Assembly (NCBI RefSeq): GCF_001039355.2 | Contig: NW_019773748.1 | Coordinates: 204,291-268,290, forward strand | Direction: 5' to 3' | Origin: Lingula anatina | Lineage: Eukaryota > Brachiopoda > Lingulata > Lingulida > Lingulidae | Length of the DNA stretch: 64,000 nt | In this document: piece after piece, positions 28,701 to 40,507 of the stretch | Numbering within the stretch: the stretch's first letter is position 1 | Layout: each line of letters starts with the position of its first letter | Program-made: the position numbers and the translations under genes | Notes under the pieces: model-generated | Databases searched by the model: none | Told to the model about the DNA's origin: nothing | What the model saw: only the letters and a program-made list of their open reading frames with translations

Positions 28701-29136
28701 CCTGTAATACTAACACATGCCATCAGGTTAAATATGATGAGTTTTCCCAATTCAGTGTTTTTTACTTGCCCATTTCCTCTTTCCCATGGTGGTCACTTCA
28801 GGTACTAGTTATCACAGGGTTGTACATGAAATTTGAAATTTCATTTACAATTGTCTTTGTACAAAGAATTTCATAATCCGAAATACCTATAGGATGACAC
28901 GTTAGATCGAACTTGGAACAAACATTTGTGTGCTGCTGAACACATGTTGACAACTTACCCCCATTACATTTAACATAAAATGCTTTGCTTACAGGCTGCG
29001 ATATCCTCCCTACACTGAGAGAAAAAAGAATTTTATCAATTGGGTTATTGGTGGTAAAGGGAAGAAATCAAGTGGTCCTCCTTTCATTCCATTTCTTATT
29101 TTGGGAGTGTTACTTGCAGTGGTATTCAAGGTATGA
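19748..29136 (+). CDS. ALDH3A2: ALDH3A-type fatty aldehyde dehydrogenase, membrane-tailed isoform
   Basis: Oxidises long-chain aliphatic aldehydes to fatty acids with NAD+; the vertebrate homologue FALDH sits on the ER. Exons: 19748-19771 (proposed first exon, MATPNYST), 22803-22946, 23202-23297, 23441-23576, 23838-23923, 24802-24965, 26297-26423, 26819-26925, 27232-27358, 27680-27750, 28017-28262, 28995-29136. They join in frame to 489 aa (human FALDH is 485). Active-site residues are visible: Asn117 in SPWNYP, Glu212 in LELGGKS, Cys246 in GQSCIAPD, and [16 protein letters not shown] near the end. The last exon ends in a hydrophobic segment, [18 protein letters not shown], like the FALDH C-terminal anchor. 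The first exon is the least certain: it has a start, the correct phase and a GTAATG donor, but is only 24 nt and 3 kb from exon 2. Confidence 0.93.
19775..20990. repeat. Decayed tandem repeat in ALDH intron 1
   Basis: Blocks recur in order. TTTGGTGAACTGCATAA followed by TTGTGTCATATCA and GCATGTCTTTGTTAATTTGA occurs at about 19802 and 20711. TAGACTGCTGAG-type blocks occur at about 19885, 20472 and 20796. TTGAATTTGAGG occurs at about 20412, 20550 and 20874. This indicates at least two to three diverged units. The first starts directly after the proposed exon 1 donor. Confidence 0.7.
21201..22350. repeat. Dispersed repeat, copy B (interrupted by Tc1-like element)
   Basis: Same family as 5561-5830. 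The Tc1-like element splits it precisely between CTTCATAT and GATTCAAAATT, which are almost adjacent in copy A. Confidence 0.6.
21229..22082 (+). mobile_element. Internally deleted Tc1-like transposon
   Basis: Terminal inverted repeats begin TACTGAACA at the left and end TGTTCAGTA at the right, each flanked by TA, the usual Tc1/mariner target. Internal arms share AAATATAAAC. The reading frame 21375-21773 holds a transposase helix-turn-helix ([19 protein letters not shown], then HHSTVSRL). It then jumps to a C-terminal phrase ([16 protein letters not shown]) normally 200 residues further on. A following stretch to about 21900 resembles the usual Tc1 C-terminus out of frame. The DDE catalytic core is missing, so the copy cannot mobilise itself. 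Confidence 0.85.
25193..25231. repeat. Short perfect hairpin in ALDH intron
   Basis: CCTTTCACTAG at 25193-25203 is followed, after a 17-nt loop, by its exact reverse complement CTAGTGAAAGG at 25221-25231. Function unknown; it may be the core of a larger decayed repeat. Confidence 0.7.
28592..28682 (+). CDS. ALDH3A2: Alternative last exon of the ALDH gene (no membrane tail)
   Basis: An acceptor (TACTAG) precedes an exon that continues the exon ending at 28262 in exactly the same phase as the downstream last exon. It begins with the same residues (GLRYPPY) but ends WAYSLF-stop with no hydrophobic anchor, giving a 472-aa protein predicted to be soluble. The two exons look like a tandem exon duplication. 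Human ALDH3A2 also makes isoforms that differ at the C-terminus and in location (ER against peroxisome). Use of both exons here is inference. Confidence 0.75.
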
Positions 29137-29145
29137 TTACATTAG

Positions 29146-29151
29146 AATAAA
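29146..29151 (+). terminator. Candidate poly(A) signal, ALDH proximal
   Basis: AATAAA ten bases after the stop codon of the membrane-tailed isoform. Its closeness to the stop makes it a weak candidate; a second AATAAA lies at 30843-30848. Confidence 0.25.
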
Positions 29152-30076
29152 GTGCTAAAATTAATGTGGATGAGCCAAAAGCATTCTTGGAAGAAGGGGT
29201 TAGGCTTTTAGAAGCTAAAACTGCATTAATGGTGTTGGGTCTGTACATTTTCATATATTGAGGAAAAGAAATGAATGAAAGCTGTATTGATATCACATCG
29301 TTTGTGGTACATTTGTAAGTCTGAAGTGACCACATCCCCAGATAAAACACCAAGGTTGTATTTAGCTCTCTTTAAATTTAATGACAAAATAGTAAGCATT
29401 TTCTCTTACCATTCAGTTACATGACATTCCTTGTAACCGGATTTAAATACTCTGTTCATAATTGGGAATTTTATGAAAATGTGTAGAAATTTGTACTAAA
29501 CAAGTACTTGTAGTTTAAGTGTCAAAAGATGCTATCTACTTACCTGTGATGTCTTTGTTTCAGTTTGGGCTGCATACTCAAGTTATGACTTGCTTTGAGA
29601 AATAATATGCCAGAAAAACATGATCTGTGATGGAGCCCAAATGAGCATCTTTACGAAAGGTGGATAAGTAAATGACAAGAGAAAATAAGGACTTCGTTAA
29701 CCTTTCCAAGAAACAAGGATAGAGAATTTTAAAGTAAATTTTGTCGCATTCAAAAATATACTCTTGGGTGGTGCTGGCCTTATATTAAAGATACACAAGT
29801 GTCTTTTTGAGTTAACTTTGTCTGGTAAATTAAATTATTGAGAAAACATTTAAATCCCAGAATTGGGATAACTTGACCAGATTTGGACATTGAAGCGTTA
29901 ATTGTATTTTTTATGCAAAATATAATTCGAATAGTAAATATAGCAGAGTAGAAAGATTTACTTGGCTTAGTTTAGACATGCCAAAGACCTATACCTCATA
30001 GAACCTGTGATAGACATTGACCTTGGTTTGTGAGATGCCTTATGTACATGCAAGGTACTAAAACTTGGAAAATATA

Positions 30077-30626
30077 AGAGGGTGAGCCAATATATAACCA
30101 GCCTAACACATCTCCGATCAACCGAGACATCCACGATTTTCACGCATTGTTTCAATACATGTATTGTACCTGGGTACAAAACTACACATGAATATGGTCA
30201 TTTGTTTGTCAGATATTGAATGTCAAACATGGCTAGTGATGTAAAAGCAAGCTTTTCATCAAAAATGGAGTACCGTGCTGGAATTCGGTACTTGCATTTA
30301 AAAGGTAAAACTGGTAAGGACATACATGCCGAGTTAGTTGATATGTATGGGTCTTCTGCACCATCTTATGCGCAAGTAAAATTCTGGGTTGGGGAGTTTA
30401 AACGCAGTAGAACATCTTTAGAAGATGAAGCCAGGTCTTGTCAGCCAAGTCGTGGCCACAGTTGAGGAGTGGTTCAATGGAAAGGATCCCGACTTCTTCA
30501 CTTCTGGGCTGATTGCACTTGAACATCGTTGGTCCAAGTGCATTGCCCTGGAGGGAAATTATATTGAAAAAGAAGTAGATCTCAACCCGAAATAGGTTAG
30601 GCTGGTTATTTATTGACTCGCCCTTG
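30077..30626 (+). mobile_element. Internally deleted mariner element (550 bp)
   Basis: TA dinucleotides flank inverted repeats: the left end has GGGTGAGCCAAT and ATAACCAGCCTAAC, and the right end is their near reverse complement. The frame 30229-30465 encodes a mariner N-terminal helix-turn-helix (LKGKTGKDIH, then APSYAQVKFWVGEFKR). After a jump, the bases to about 30594 encode a C-terminal mariner phrase (VEEWFNGKDPDFF, HRWSKCIALEGNYIE). The central catalytic region is absent. Confidence 0.88.
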
Positions 30627-30842
30627 TACTTCAGATTAACTTTTTGAGCATTTTATTGTTTAAGTCTGAATTAGGAAAGATGAACTCTGCAGGATAAAAA
30701 TGACTGGGACAGCATTAAATACATGCAGGATACCTTAATTTCATGACTTACAGCCCTGCTTGGATGTAACTACTTAACGACCATGCCAGAACTTGATTGT
30801 AAATTAATTTCACTATTTCAATTGTGGTTTGTACACATTAGA

Positions 30843-30848
30843 AATAAA
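30843..30848 (+). terminator. Candidate distal poly(A) signal for ALDH
   Basis: AATAAA about 1.7 kb past the ALDH stop, beyond the mariner insertion. If used, the mariner relic would lie in the 3'UTR. Confidence 0.3.
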
Positions 30849-30971
30849 ATTATGAAATATTGTCTTGTCTTAAGGCTCTCATTAGAGAGAGATGTATATT
30901 TGATCTGAAACCTTACTTTCTGAAGAAAGATTGAACAAAGAGTAAAAAGAACAATGTTATTAGAAGAAAAG

Positions 30972-30977
30972 TTTATT
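30972..30977 (-). terminator. Candidate poly(A) signal for Skp2
   Basis: TTTATT on the plus strand (AATAAA on minus), about 750 nt past the Skp2 stop. It lies only about 125 bp from the distal ALDH signal, so the two genes would end tail-to-tail. Confidence 0.4.
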
Positions 30978-31729
30978 GTCACTGACAAGGATAACCTTCA
31001 CAAGTTAGTAAAAGCTTATTCCCCGTCTAAATGACTTCTATAACCATTTCTTCAAATTAGAACATAAAGTAACACTTTACGAGTTGCAGTAAAACCTCAA
31101 ATATATATATCCAATGATTTTAAAATTCATGTTAAGATTTCATGTAAATAAACTTATTAAGATAAACACGACTTTTGACATGGCTCTGCAAGCAACTGAC
31201 ATGTTCAGCAAGACTTATCCTTGAGGCTCAGCTTTGTCCCCCTTATTTCAGATAAAGGCCAATCCAATGGTAAACAGGTGTAATGTTCTGTGAATTCGCT
31301 TGTTTTTTCTTTAAAATATATGCATTACACAATAACTCAAAAATGTGCACATTTCGGAAAACTTGAAATCAAAGCAGTTAAGTTATATATGTTATATATA
31401 AAGCAAAGACCAGTTGTGATAAAATAATAAATCTTTAGCTTTTAAAATTAAATTAACATTTGGAATACCTATTAATTTAAAAATTAGATTACAAAAAGAT
31501 TTTATAGCTTTGATGAAAACTGAATACCAGATATTTTACATGCTTAAAAGAAATTATCATGTACAAAATTATATAACATCCAGTAACATATTAAGAAAGT
31601 GCAAAGCACTTACAGATCACAATTTCACAAACAACAAACTAAGCAAGACCTTTGTTGCTGTATGAGTTGTTTTATACATGTGCAGATGTTTGCATATACA
31701 TTTATAGAATCTTTGAATTTGAATATAGA

Positions 31730-34700
31730 TCATGCCACCACCTGATCTCTAACTCTGAGACCCCAAACACTTGTCCTCCTTATTCCTGTGGTAGGTCTTG
31801 CTATGCTTGAAAAGTGATACTTGTTGATTTCAATCTGTGACATACTTTCTCTCAGATTTTCCAAAGAAGATTCTTTCATCATTCCAAATACATCTAATGC
31901 CAGCAGGGTCACAAGGTGGTTTAAACAACTGTAATGTATTAATTATTAGGTGAAAAATGAATTTTTGAAATCCTAGTATTAAATGTCAGGCAAATTTTAC
32001 CTGAAGATGACATTATTTGTTTAATCAAACATATTTCACACATGAGCATGGTTTTTAAAAAATCGCCAAGCATTTATCATGGGAGCAAAACAATAAACCG
32101 ACTGGTCCAGAGGTTTTAACAGAATTAAATTAAAAATCTCAGAGATGATTACACAGAAAAAAGCTCATACAACTGATACACAATACCACTGGTTAAAGAT
32201 ATTTTATAAAATAAGCTTCAAGTTGTGAACATGCAACTTACAGTTGATATTAACACATATAGTTAAAGTTCAAATTAATGTCAGTATTACATAATCTACT
32301 TACACAAATGTGTTGGGTGGTATCTGGTAGCAGCGGCTGAAAGCCACATATTCCAAGCCACGCAGGTTGTCAGCCACACACTCTACTGCTGCTGGGGACA
32401 GAAAGGTGCTGTCACTGAGATCCAGCTCCCTCAAGTGTGGACAGGTTGTCACAAGCTGAAGAACATCTGCAACAGAATTGGAGAAATACTGAATTAATTG
32501 CTAGTGAATAATACTTGAAAACGAAATAATATATATACAACACCCTTGCTTTACAGTATGCACTGGCTTGGTTTTGTACAAAACTTAAGAATATTCTTTA
32601 AAAACTGATTGTTGCTAACTGATGCACTGGCTTCGCAGTGCCTTTACTGCAAAACAAAAGTGGAACATACTTTCATCTGATAAAAGCTCCCTGCATCCAC
32701 TGAAATTGAGCTTAAGTAGACCTCTGGTCAGTGAAGTGACCACTGTGTCCACCACCTCCTTGGAAGGCTGTATCCAGGCTATGTTTAATGCTTCCAACCT
32801 GTGGAGAGTAAAAATACAATTAATATTGACTCTAAGTTAAAAAATTTTTTTTTTTTTGAAAAGTTCTCGTAAAATGTGCTACAGCAAATATGTTGGCATT
32901 GGATTGCTTTGTTCATTATTGATTAGGCCACACTTTTTTAATTTTATGGATGACATCCTGCGCGCGCACCGATTTTCGTCCGTTCTCCAAAAAAAAAANG
33001 CGTAAAATGGGCTACAGCAAATATGTTGGCATTGGATTGCTTTGTTCATTACTGATGAGGACCACCACAAAGAAGAGTTCTACACATTTTATTTTCTTAC
33101 CTCTGACATTGTCTTCCTATTGCTTTTAACCCATCCTCTGTAATTCCTTGGCACATACTGAGGTTAAGAACTTCGAGCAACTTGTTTTCACTGATGTATC
33201 TGCAATGTGAAGAAGAAACATTAAATATGAGTTTTTTATTGTCTGCTTTAGAATGCAGCTTATCAAAATTGTCATCAGTTTGCTGTATATTCTTATACAA
33301 TGTGCAAAAATTATAATCCGTTCAACGTCCTTTATGTTGAAGTAGAGTTAAAATATAATAATAATAATAATATTTATTTATAGTCTAAAATCCAACATGT
33401 GTTCAGTAGACTTTACAAAAATTATAAAATCCAAATTAAAAGAAAAATATTGTTAATGGTTTAAGATGAAAGGATATATAAAATGGATAAAAAAAGGGGA
33501 AATTTAAAACTATGACTAAGAGCAGTTCTTCTTAAGAAGTGTTTTTTCAAGAATTTAAAGATAATATTGTTTAAAAAGGTGGGTTTTAAGTTCCTTTTTA
33601 AAATGTCCAGGGTCCACAATTTGTCTAAGACTGATGGGTAAAATATTCCATTCTTTTGGTGCTGCAAATTTAAAAGCTTTATCACCGTATGATACTAATC
33701 TTGCCTTATCAGCCTTAAGAAGAAGGTGATCACCTGATCTGAGATTTCTTGATGGCACGTAGTGTAAAACAAGCTCATTTAAATAAGAAGGTGCAAGTTT
33801 ATAAAATGCTGCATGTGCAAATGTTAAAAGTTTGAATAAAATGCGTGCTCGGACAGGGAGCCAGTGCAACGTCATTAAAACAGGAGTAATGTGGTTGTCT
33901 TTTGGAGTGCGGGTCAGTAGGCGAGCAGATATATATTTTGTACACGCTGTAGCCGTTTGATTTGTTCCTCTGAAGATCCATAAAGAAGGGAGTTGCAGAA
34001 ATCAAGTCTCGATGTAACCAGGGCATGTATAACTGTTGCTGTAGTAGAGTCGGTTAAATGTTTTCATAAGGAACCAATGTTTCTAATATTGAACATACAT
34101 GTTTTAGATACGTTAGAAATTTGCCTGTTCATGAACAATGTACTGTCAAAATAAACTCCCAGATTTTTGGCGTGAGATGAGACTTGTACCACGCTGGCAC
34201 CTATTGACATGCTAAGACTGCGGGCAATGTTCTTATTGTGTGGTTGAGATATTACTAGGAATTCAGTTTTCTCGTCGTTGATCTTGAGTTTGTTTCTGAT
34301 CATCCACCCCCTTATATCAGAAATACAGTTGGCTATTTTAGTAATTGATGATTCAGGGTTTCTAATATTGCAGGATGTGTAAAGCTGAGTGTCATCAGCA
34401 TAAATGTGATAACCAATCTCATGAAAACGAAGGATTGCACCAAGCGGTAAAGTATAAATACAAAATATGAGTGGTCCTAACACACTGCCTTGTGGAACAC
34501 CAAAGACAAGTTGAGCTAATTCAGAGAGAACTCCGTCCACACATACTTGTTGTGATCTGCCTGTGAGGTAAGAACGGAAAAGATTTAGTGCTGTATCTTT
34601 TATCCCAACAGTTTCTTCCAAAAATGACAGCAGTACCTGATGATCAACAGTGTCAAATGCGGCCGATAGGTCCAAGAGAACAAGTAACACAGCGGAGTGA

Positions 34701-37700
34701 CTGTCGACCGCACATAGCAAATCATTTTTAATTCTAAGGAGTGCTGACTCGGTGCTATGATTCACCTTGTATGCCGACTGCATTTTCTCAACCAAGTTAT
34801 TTACATCTAAGTGATTGAACAATCTTGTGGCGATCTCTACCACTTTAGACAGAAATGACAAGTTAGATACAGGTCGATAATTTTGCAAGAGTTCTGCATT
34901 TAGGTTAGGCTTTTTCAGTAGTGGACGGATAATTGCAGACTTAAACAATTCAGGAAAATTCCCGGTTTTAAAGCAAATGTTTACAATGTGAGTTATGAGA
35001 ACAATGATTGCAGGGAGAATCTGGGAGAGCAGTGTTGTCGGTATAGGGTCAAGGAGGCATGATGTCTTCTTAGATCTAGAAATGATTTTTGTCACCTCGT
35101 CTTCCGTTGCTTCCTCAAAGGCAGTAAGTAAGAGTGAAGGCTTCGGGAGAAGATAAGAGATCGGGGGATGTAATGGTGTTGCAACTGTCTGTTCTAATGA
35201 TTCAAGTTCACCATATATTTTACTGATTTTTGCAATGTAGAAAGATCCCATGCTGTCAGCTAGGTCTTTCAAAGACGTTGAGGGTGGGTGCGCTACGCGT
35301 TTGTTCTTACCCATAAGACTATTAACAGTTGTAAACAATGCTTTTTGGTCACCGTCACACGCGTCTATCATCTCTGAATAATAAGTTTCCTTAGCTTTTT
35401 TGATAAGTTGGTTAACACGGTGACACTCCTCCTTGTAGTGCTGGTGGTGAATGGTTAATTTGCTTCTTCCCCACAGATTTTCTGCCTGTCTGCGATCCCT
35501 CTTTGCAGCAAGAATATCATCATTAATCCATGGTTGAAGGTCTCTCTGAACCAGGGTTTTTGCTTTCAAAGGTGCCAACTGGTCCAGTGACTGGGACAAA
35601 ATTTGGTCGTAGTACATGACACATTCATTCGGATCACAGTTCAAGAAGTTCAGTTCCTTAATTTTGGAAGACACTAAGTTATGGAGTTCGCTGATGTCAA
35701 TGTCTTTTATTTTTCTGTATGACACTTTGCCTTTTTTCGGGTGGGGTTTGCCACACTGAAGATCAGCTTGAATGATGTGATGATCAGAAATTAGATGGCT
35801 CACTACACAGTTATTAACTAGGGCATCATCCTCCCTAGATAGGACTAAATCCAAGGTGTGGCCACGCACATGCGTGGGACCTGTGACATGCTGGACTAAT
35901 CCAAATGAGGTTAAAAGAGCTGTGAATTGCTTAGTTTCAGTGTTTTCGGCCTTTTCCCAATGTAAATTCATATCCCCAGCGATTAACAATTTTCCCTTCA
36001 GTGGCCCCAAATATACAAGAAGCTCACTAAATTCAGTTAAAAAGGAAGATTTGCGTATTCTGTTTGCCTTTGAAGGTGGTATTCTGTATATGATAAGGAT
36101 GCGAAGTGTCTCTGAAATAGCTCTCGCCAATACTTCAATATATTCAAAGAGCTGGTTTCTACTACTTTAGGGAGCTGTTTTATTGCGAAAACATTCTTTG
36201 CCATGAGTGCCACACCCCCTCCTCGTCGATCAGTCCGTGGTATTTGGATACACTGGTAACCCGTTGGAATCAAACTTGCTTCTACTGACTGTTGAATGTC
36301 TGGAGATATCCACGTTTCGACCATGCAAACAATGTCAGTGTTATTTTCGTTGATGTAATCCCGTATAATAGCTTCCTTATTGCGCACTGATCGGCAGTTC
36401 ATGAGGGCTAGCTTTACTAATGGTACACTGTTTTTGTCAAGCAAAGGCACATTTATTAAGTTTTTAGATTGTGCTCCTGTTTGGCTGTGAGTAAGACCAG
36501 TTTTTGGTATTATCTGAGATTCTTTGTTGGGTGAGTAAATTACTTTATTAGGCTTCCTACGACTGATTCCACCTCGTTGGCCTCTAATTTTTCTGTTGAT
36601 GTTCAGGTCTGTAATTAGTGTCCAGAGATGTTCAGGTAGGATATATTTCCTCTGGGCATGGATACAAAGTAGGTGATCCCTTCCATATTTGTGCTTGATG
36701 GTGTCATTAATTCTGCTTTCCCCAAGGCACATTGTCACAGGCAAGTCAGGAATGAGCAGTGTTGAGCAAATATACAGCATAAATGCTCTCAGCATCAGAA
36801 ATTGCAGCATATGTCTGACTATGTGAGGTTCAGTAGATATAAAATGTCACAAAATGTTCATCAAATCCTTGACAAGTTGAAGGCAGGCTGATACACAGCA
36901 GTCCTGGACACTTTAGAAAGCTTCAGTCCACAAAAACTAAAACATAAGTTTATTTCACACAGAGAAATTGCTGAAAAATCTAAGAGCCACAAACAGCCAG
37001 GTCAGCACAGTAAAGTGGCGCCCCCTTTAAATATAACAAGAATATGTAAGAATAGTTGAATGGGAAATAGCATGACATATGTTCATGGCATAATCTTTTA
37101 AATGTTAAGGCCAAGTTGAGCTAATTTAACTCCTTACCCACATATTTTGTCATTCAAGGCACAGTGCTCTAGACTAAGTTTTCGCAGTGACTTGCATCTT
37201 CCTAACAGTTCCTCCAGACCTGCTTCACTAACTACAGTCATAGACAGGTCTAAATATTGCACTTTTGTTACCCTGGAGATAAAATGCCAAGATATTAGGT
37301 ATGTAAGATCAGTATAAGTGTAATGTGAAAACATTTGTGAGCATTTATCATTTTGTAATAAATTACAATTTGAAAGAAGGGAATATGGAAAATCATGCGA
37401 TAGGTTGATCACAAAAGTGAATGTTTTAATGACACAACAGATGTTTTAATGACACAACCTCTATACAGAAGTTCACGAAATAAGTATCCCTTAATATTTA
37501 CCCCAAATCAGGAAAATCAACTGGCTTGTTAATAAACAGTGGTGAATTGACCTAAAACAAAACAGTACCTGTTAGGAGCTCTGCAGCACATGGGATTACA
37601 CAAAATTGATTGAAATCATATTTTTAATGTGCAGTCACTATGACTTATGAATGTAATTATGTAAGTATGTTAGCAGATCATTATGCTACATGCTTAGACT

Positions 37701-40507
37701 TTTCAATTGCTACACTTACTTGAGCTGTACTAAAACAAAGCTTTCGATCACTACTGTGTCCTACCTCAGTGTGTTCCTATACTACTAAGCTTTGTTTAGG
37801 TACAGCTCAAGTAAGTGAAGAAACAGAAGTTTATGCGTATAACATAATCAAAAGACTACATGGATGAATTTCCATCAAAATGTCCACAATTGTGTTAGGC
37901 AACCGAAGACAGTAAAAATATCCGGATTTATTTAATCCAATCAAAAGCTAGCTGTTTTCACAGTGCCACATATTGGCACACTGAATTATAGTGACAATGT
38001 TTTAGTAACCCAAAACTCCTTACCTCTGCCTTTGCAAGCCTTAGCACCCGCACACCTCTGTTCAGTATTCTGCCTAGCACACCAGGTTTCAAAACTTTAC
38101 TGGCCATATCCAGCCTTTTCCATAATGACTCATCAAAACTGAAATGTAAATATCAGAACCATTTAACAGCAAGTTTATTCCTATCAGTCTATGGCTTTGA
38201 AAGAAGGAAAGAAAAAAAATCAAGCAAAACTTAGATCTAAAAATCCAAGATCCAGTTTATCTTCTTACCACAAGCCTTTCCATCTTCTGCAAACTCTGGC
38301 ACACTTAACCAGCATACACTTGGGCAGCCATGTGAAGATGTTTAGTATGATTTCATCTGAGAGCTTGACAAATAATTCTGAAAGAGCATATAAACCATTA
38401 ATCTCTAGAATAAAACAGAATACCATAAAAATTTAACAGAATACTTGCACCAAGGGGGTGCACTTCAAAACTGTTGTATGAGAATGTAAGGAAGTATGTT
38501 TAGTAGGTAGGTAAAACTGACATTTTGTATCTTTTACATTCAGTACATTCAAAAAGAAAATCAATAATACAGTCTTTATAATCTTAATTAAAAGTTGCTC
38601 AGATTTCTTTTTATAATATGGTGCGGATACTTTTTAAGATACAGACACAGCTAAGAAATGTCTTACCATTTCTGCCTCTGTCTTCGCAAACCTTTCTTCT
38701 TTTCTTCAGAGGATTTTCATTCTCCTCATTTAGCGGCCTGTGTGGGGTTGGGTTCTTAATCCAAGGGTGAACATTTGGGGCTTCATTACTATCATCTGAT
38801 TCTGTGTATCTGGCTGTTGCCTTCGGAGCCTACATAATCAAACATCAGTTCCATGTCGGCATTTACCCATTTGCACAGAGATACAAGATTTGCTATTTAT
38901 TTCATTGTTTAAAGTCTAATATTTATTCCGTATTAAAGCTCATATGAGTATATTTTTGCCTATGAAAAATTAAGACACTTATTTACAGGGTTTGATCCAC
39001 TGAGCACTTGATTTTGCTGAGAAAACATTGCTCAAAAACTGCATGTTTACCAATAGTCAACAGGTTCACTAGCCCAGAGGACCATATTTCTTTAGATCAA
39101 CAGTTAACAAGTTGCTAGGAAGATCTTACTTCTGACGCTCATTGGCAAATGCTATCACAGAACAGGGATGGTTACTTATATAATGGCCAATGGTGGTGTT
39201 AAAAGTTGTTTCTGCATGCACTGGATAATCAGACCAATCTTCCTTTGGGTTGTTTTGATGGGCTGGCAATACCAGGTTAAGTGCCATAATATATATATTT
39301 ATAAATATAGGATTACAGCCAAGTATTCTTACCCCAGGCGGGTTTGAAGATATTGCCATGAGTATCTTAGGAGTGGGCTCAGGGAAGGCATCCCTGCTGT
39401 TTTCCTCTAACTCATTTATACCACAATCTTCATAGATTTGGCTTTTCCTCTTGGGATCCATGTCCCATGTTAGCTTTGTATTCTGGAGGCTAGAGTCCAG
39501 TTCACTTAATGATTTTCTTTTTCTGGAAATGAAATACAATAAAAGTTATTAATAAATTTTAAGTAAAAATATGCTTTCAGAATTATCTCTGCCAATGAAA
39601 GGGGTTATGTTTCCCCCTAAAATAAATTCATTGCTTTCTTTCTTTGGTGGAGGCCTGCACCTTTGGAATCTTCTCAATGTAACTATGTATAAATATGCAC
39701 TCGTCTCGAGTTGTCTTGTTTTGTGACTTGCTGTGATTCTGACGCCCCCTAATTGGTGTTTTGTCTATGTTCCTTTGTCTATGTTCCTTTGTTCTGTCTT
39801 CCCGGCTCGCGGCACCATTTGTGGTTTAAACTATATTTATTGGTATAACTAAAATTTTCACCCCTGATCTCATTCAAGGGTGTTTTAGAAAGAGTGCTGG
39901 AGTTGCTGTTCGTCTGTCTGTATGTGTTTTCAGACCAAGTCACCTATTGGTGTAGCCAGCACTCTTTTCTAAAACACCCTTGAATGAGATCAGGGATGAA
40001 AATTTTAGTTATACCAAAAAATATAGTTTAAACCACAAGAGAGTCCGTCTGTTACATCAAGATCATATCAAGATCGTTTCATAATATTAACGTTTATCCA
40101 CTCAAAACTGCTAATGTAGTCTACACAACAAATCTACATTTTACCAACAAATGTAAATATGGTCCAATTTTTGTTTCTGTTTTAAATAATCACGCTTAGG
40201 GATAAAACGAAATATGAAGAAAATAACAAAATAAGCAAATGTAAGGCACATAATTATTAATTATATCCTGAATAGATAAAATGAAATAATAATTCACAAT
40301 AAATTTCAACGAACATAAAAATTGCCGGGAAAGACTTTCCAAAAATTGGTCTCAAATTTTACCAGGCATAGATCCTTGGCATTTCAATTTGTTAAAATTA
40401 ATAGCTCATATTATGTATATAAAATACTACCTATTTGTTGCATTTCTTGAGTTATGGCTTTCATCAGTTCCAGAAAAAGTACTTTCCTTCTTGTTCTTTG
40501 GCTTCAT
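31730..40507 (-). CDS. SKP2: Skp2-like F-box/LRR protein, complete copy
   Basis: Substrate receptor of an SCF ubiquitin ligase; in vertebrates it recruits p27 for degradation at G1/S. Exons in coding order: 40431-40507, 39333-39522, 38667-38829, 38269-38377, 38024-38138, 37502-37551, 37138-37272, 33101-33199, 32671-32798, 32304-32466, 31730-31928. They sum to 1428 nt, 475 aa (human 424), with every phase matching. The N-terminus is charged and holds KLTWDMD and KKRRK. The F-box spans about residues 145-190 (LSDEIILNIFTWLP, VCRRWKGL, FDESLWKRLDM). LRR segments follow (VQYLDLSMTVVSEAGLEELL, LEVLNLSMCQGITEDGLKAI, LRELDLSDSTFLSP). The tail HFSSIARPTTG matches the diagnostic human tail HFTTIARPTIG. 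The 50-nt exon 37502-37551 is needed to keep frame. A LINE occupies the intron before exon 8. Head-to-head with HCCS. Confidence 0.93.
32873..33058. repeat. Local direct repeat with an ambiguous base at the duplication edge
   Basis: GCTACAGCAAATATGTTGGC and its continuation (about 50 bp) occur at about 32879-32925 and again at about 33011-33055. They flank a CpG-rich A-run stretch containing an N at 32999. This abuts the point where similarity between the two Skp2 copies begins (33059). It may be a true rearrangement or an assembly join. Confidence 0.7.
33359..37028 (-). mobile_element. CR1/L2-type LINE retrotransposon in a Skp2 intron
   Basis: The 3.67-kb insertion is flanked by AAATATAA at 33351-33358 and 37029-37036; copy 2 has this octamer once at the matching place. 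On the minus strand, 36810 to about 36140 encodes an N-terminal region and the start of an AP-endonuclease domain (NCRSVRNKEAIIRDYI, MVETWISP, RRGGGVALM). The 688-aa frame 36130-34064 holds the rest of the endonuclease (IAGDMNLHW, SDHHII) and the reverse transcriptase (NYRPVSNLSFLSK, DLSAAFDTVDH, VPQGSVLGPLIF, YADDTQLY). The C-terminal part (LHWLPVRARI, AAPKEWNILP) lies in another frame at 33875-33555. At least two frame breaks make it a dead copy. The 3' end is a TTA-type repeat tail. Confidence 0.93.
37713..37817. mobile_element. MITE-like palindrome in Skp2 intron, copy 1
   Basis: The ends are CACTTACTTGAGCTGTAC and its exact reverse complement; the arms continue through AAAGCTT for about 30 bp and enclose a loop of about 40 bp. 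The same element is in copy 2 at 50922-51016, so it predates the duplication. Confidence 0.8.
39678..40056. mobile_element. Solo-LTR-like insertion with nested foldback
   Basis: This 379-bp insertion is absent from copy 2. It starts TGTAAC and ends GTTACA, the TG...CA rule of LTRs, and is flanked by TCAA at 39674-39677 and 40057-40060. A TATA-like TATAAATA lies near 39688. Inside it, 39821-39900 and 39956-40036 are nearly perfect reverse complements (about 80-bp arms, 55-bp loop), probably a second, nested element. There is no coding capacity. Confidence 0.65.

Noticed and set aside
39126-39332. Continuation of the Skp2 exon 2 frame past 39333
   Set aside because: A GTAAGA donor at the exon end joins in phase to 38829, and the extension has no similarity to Skp2.
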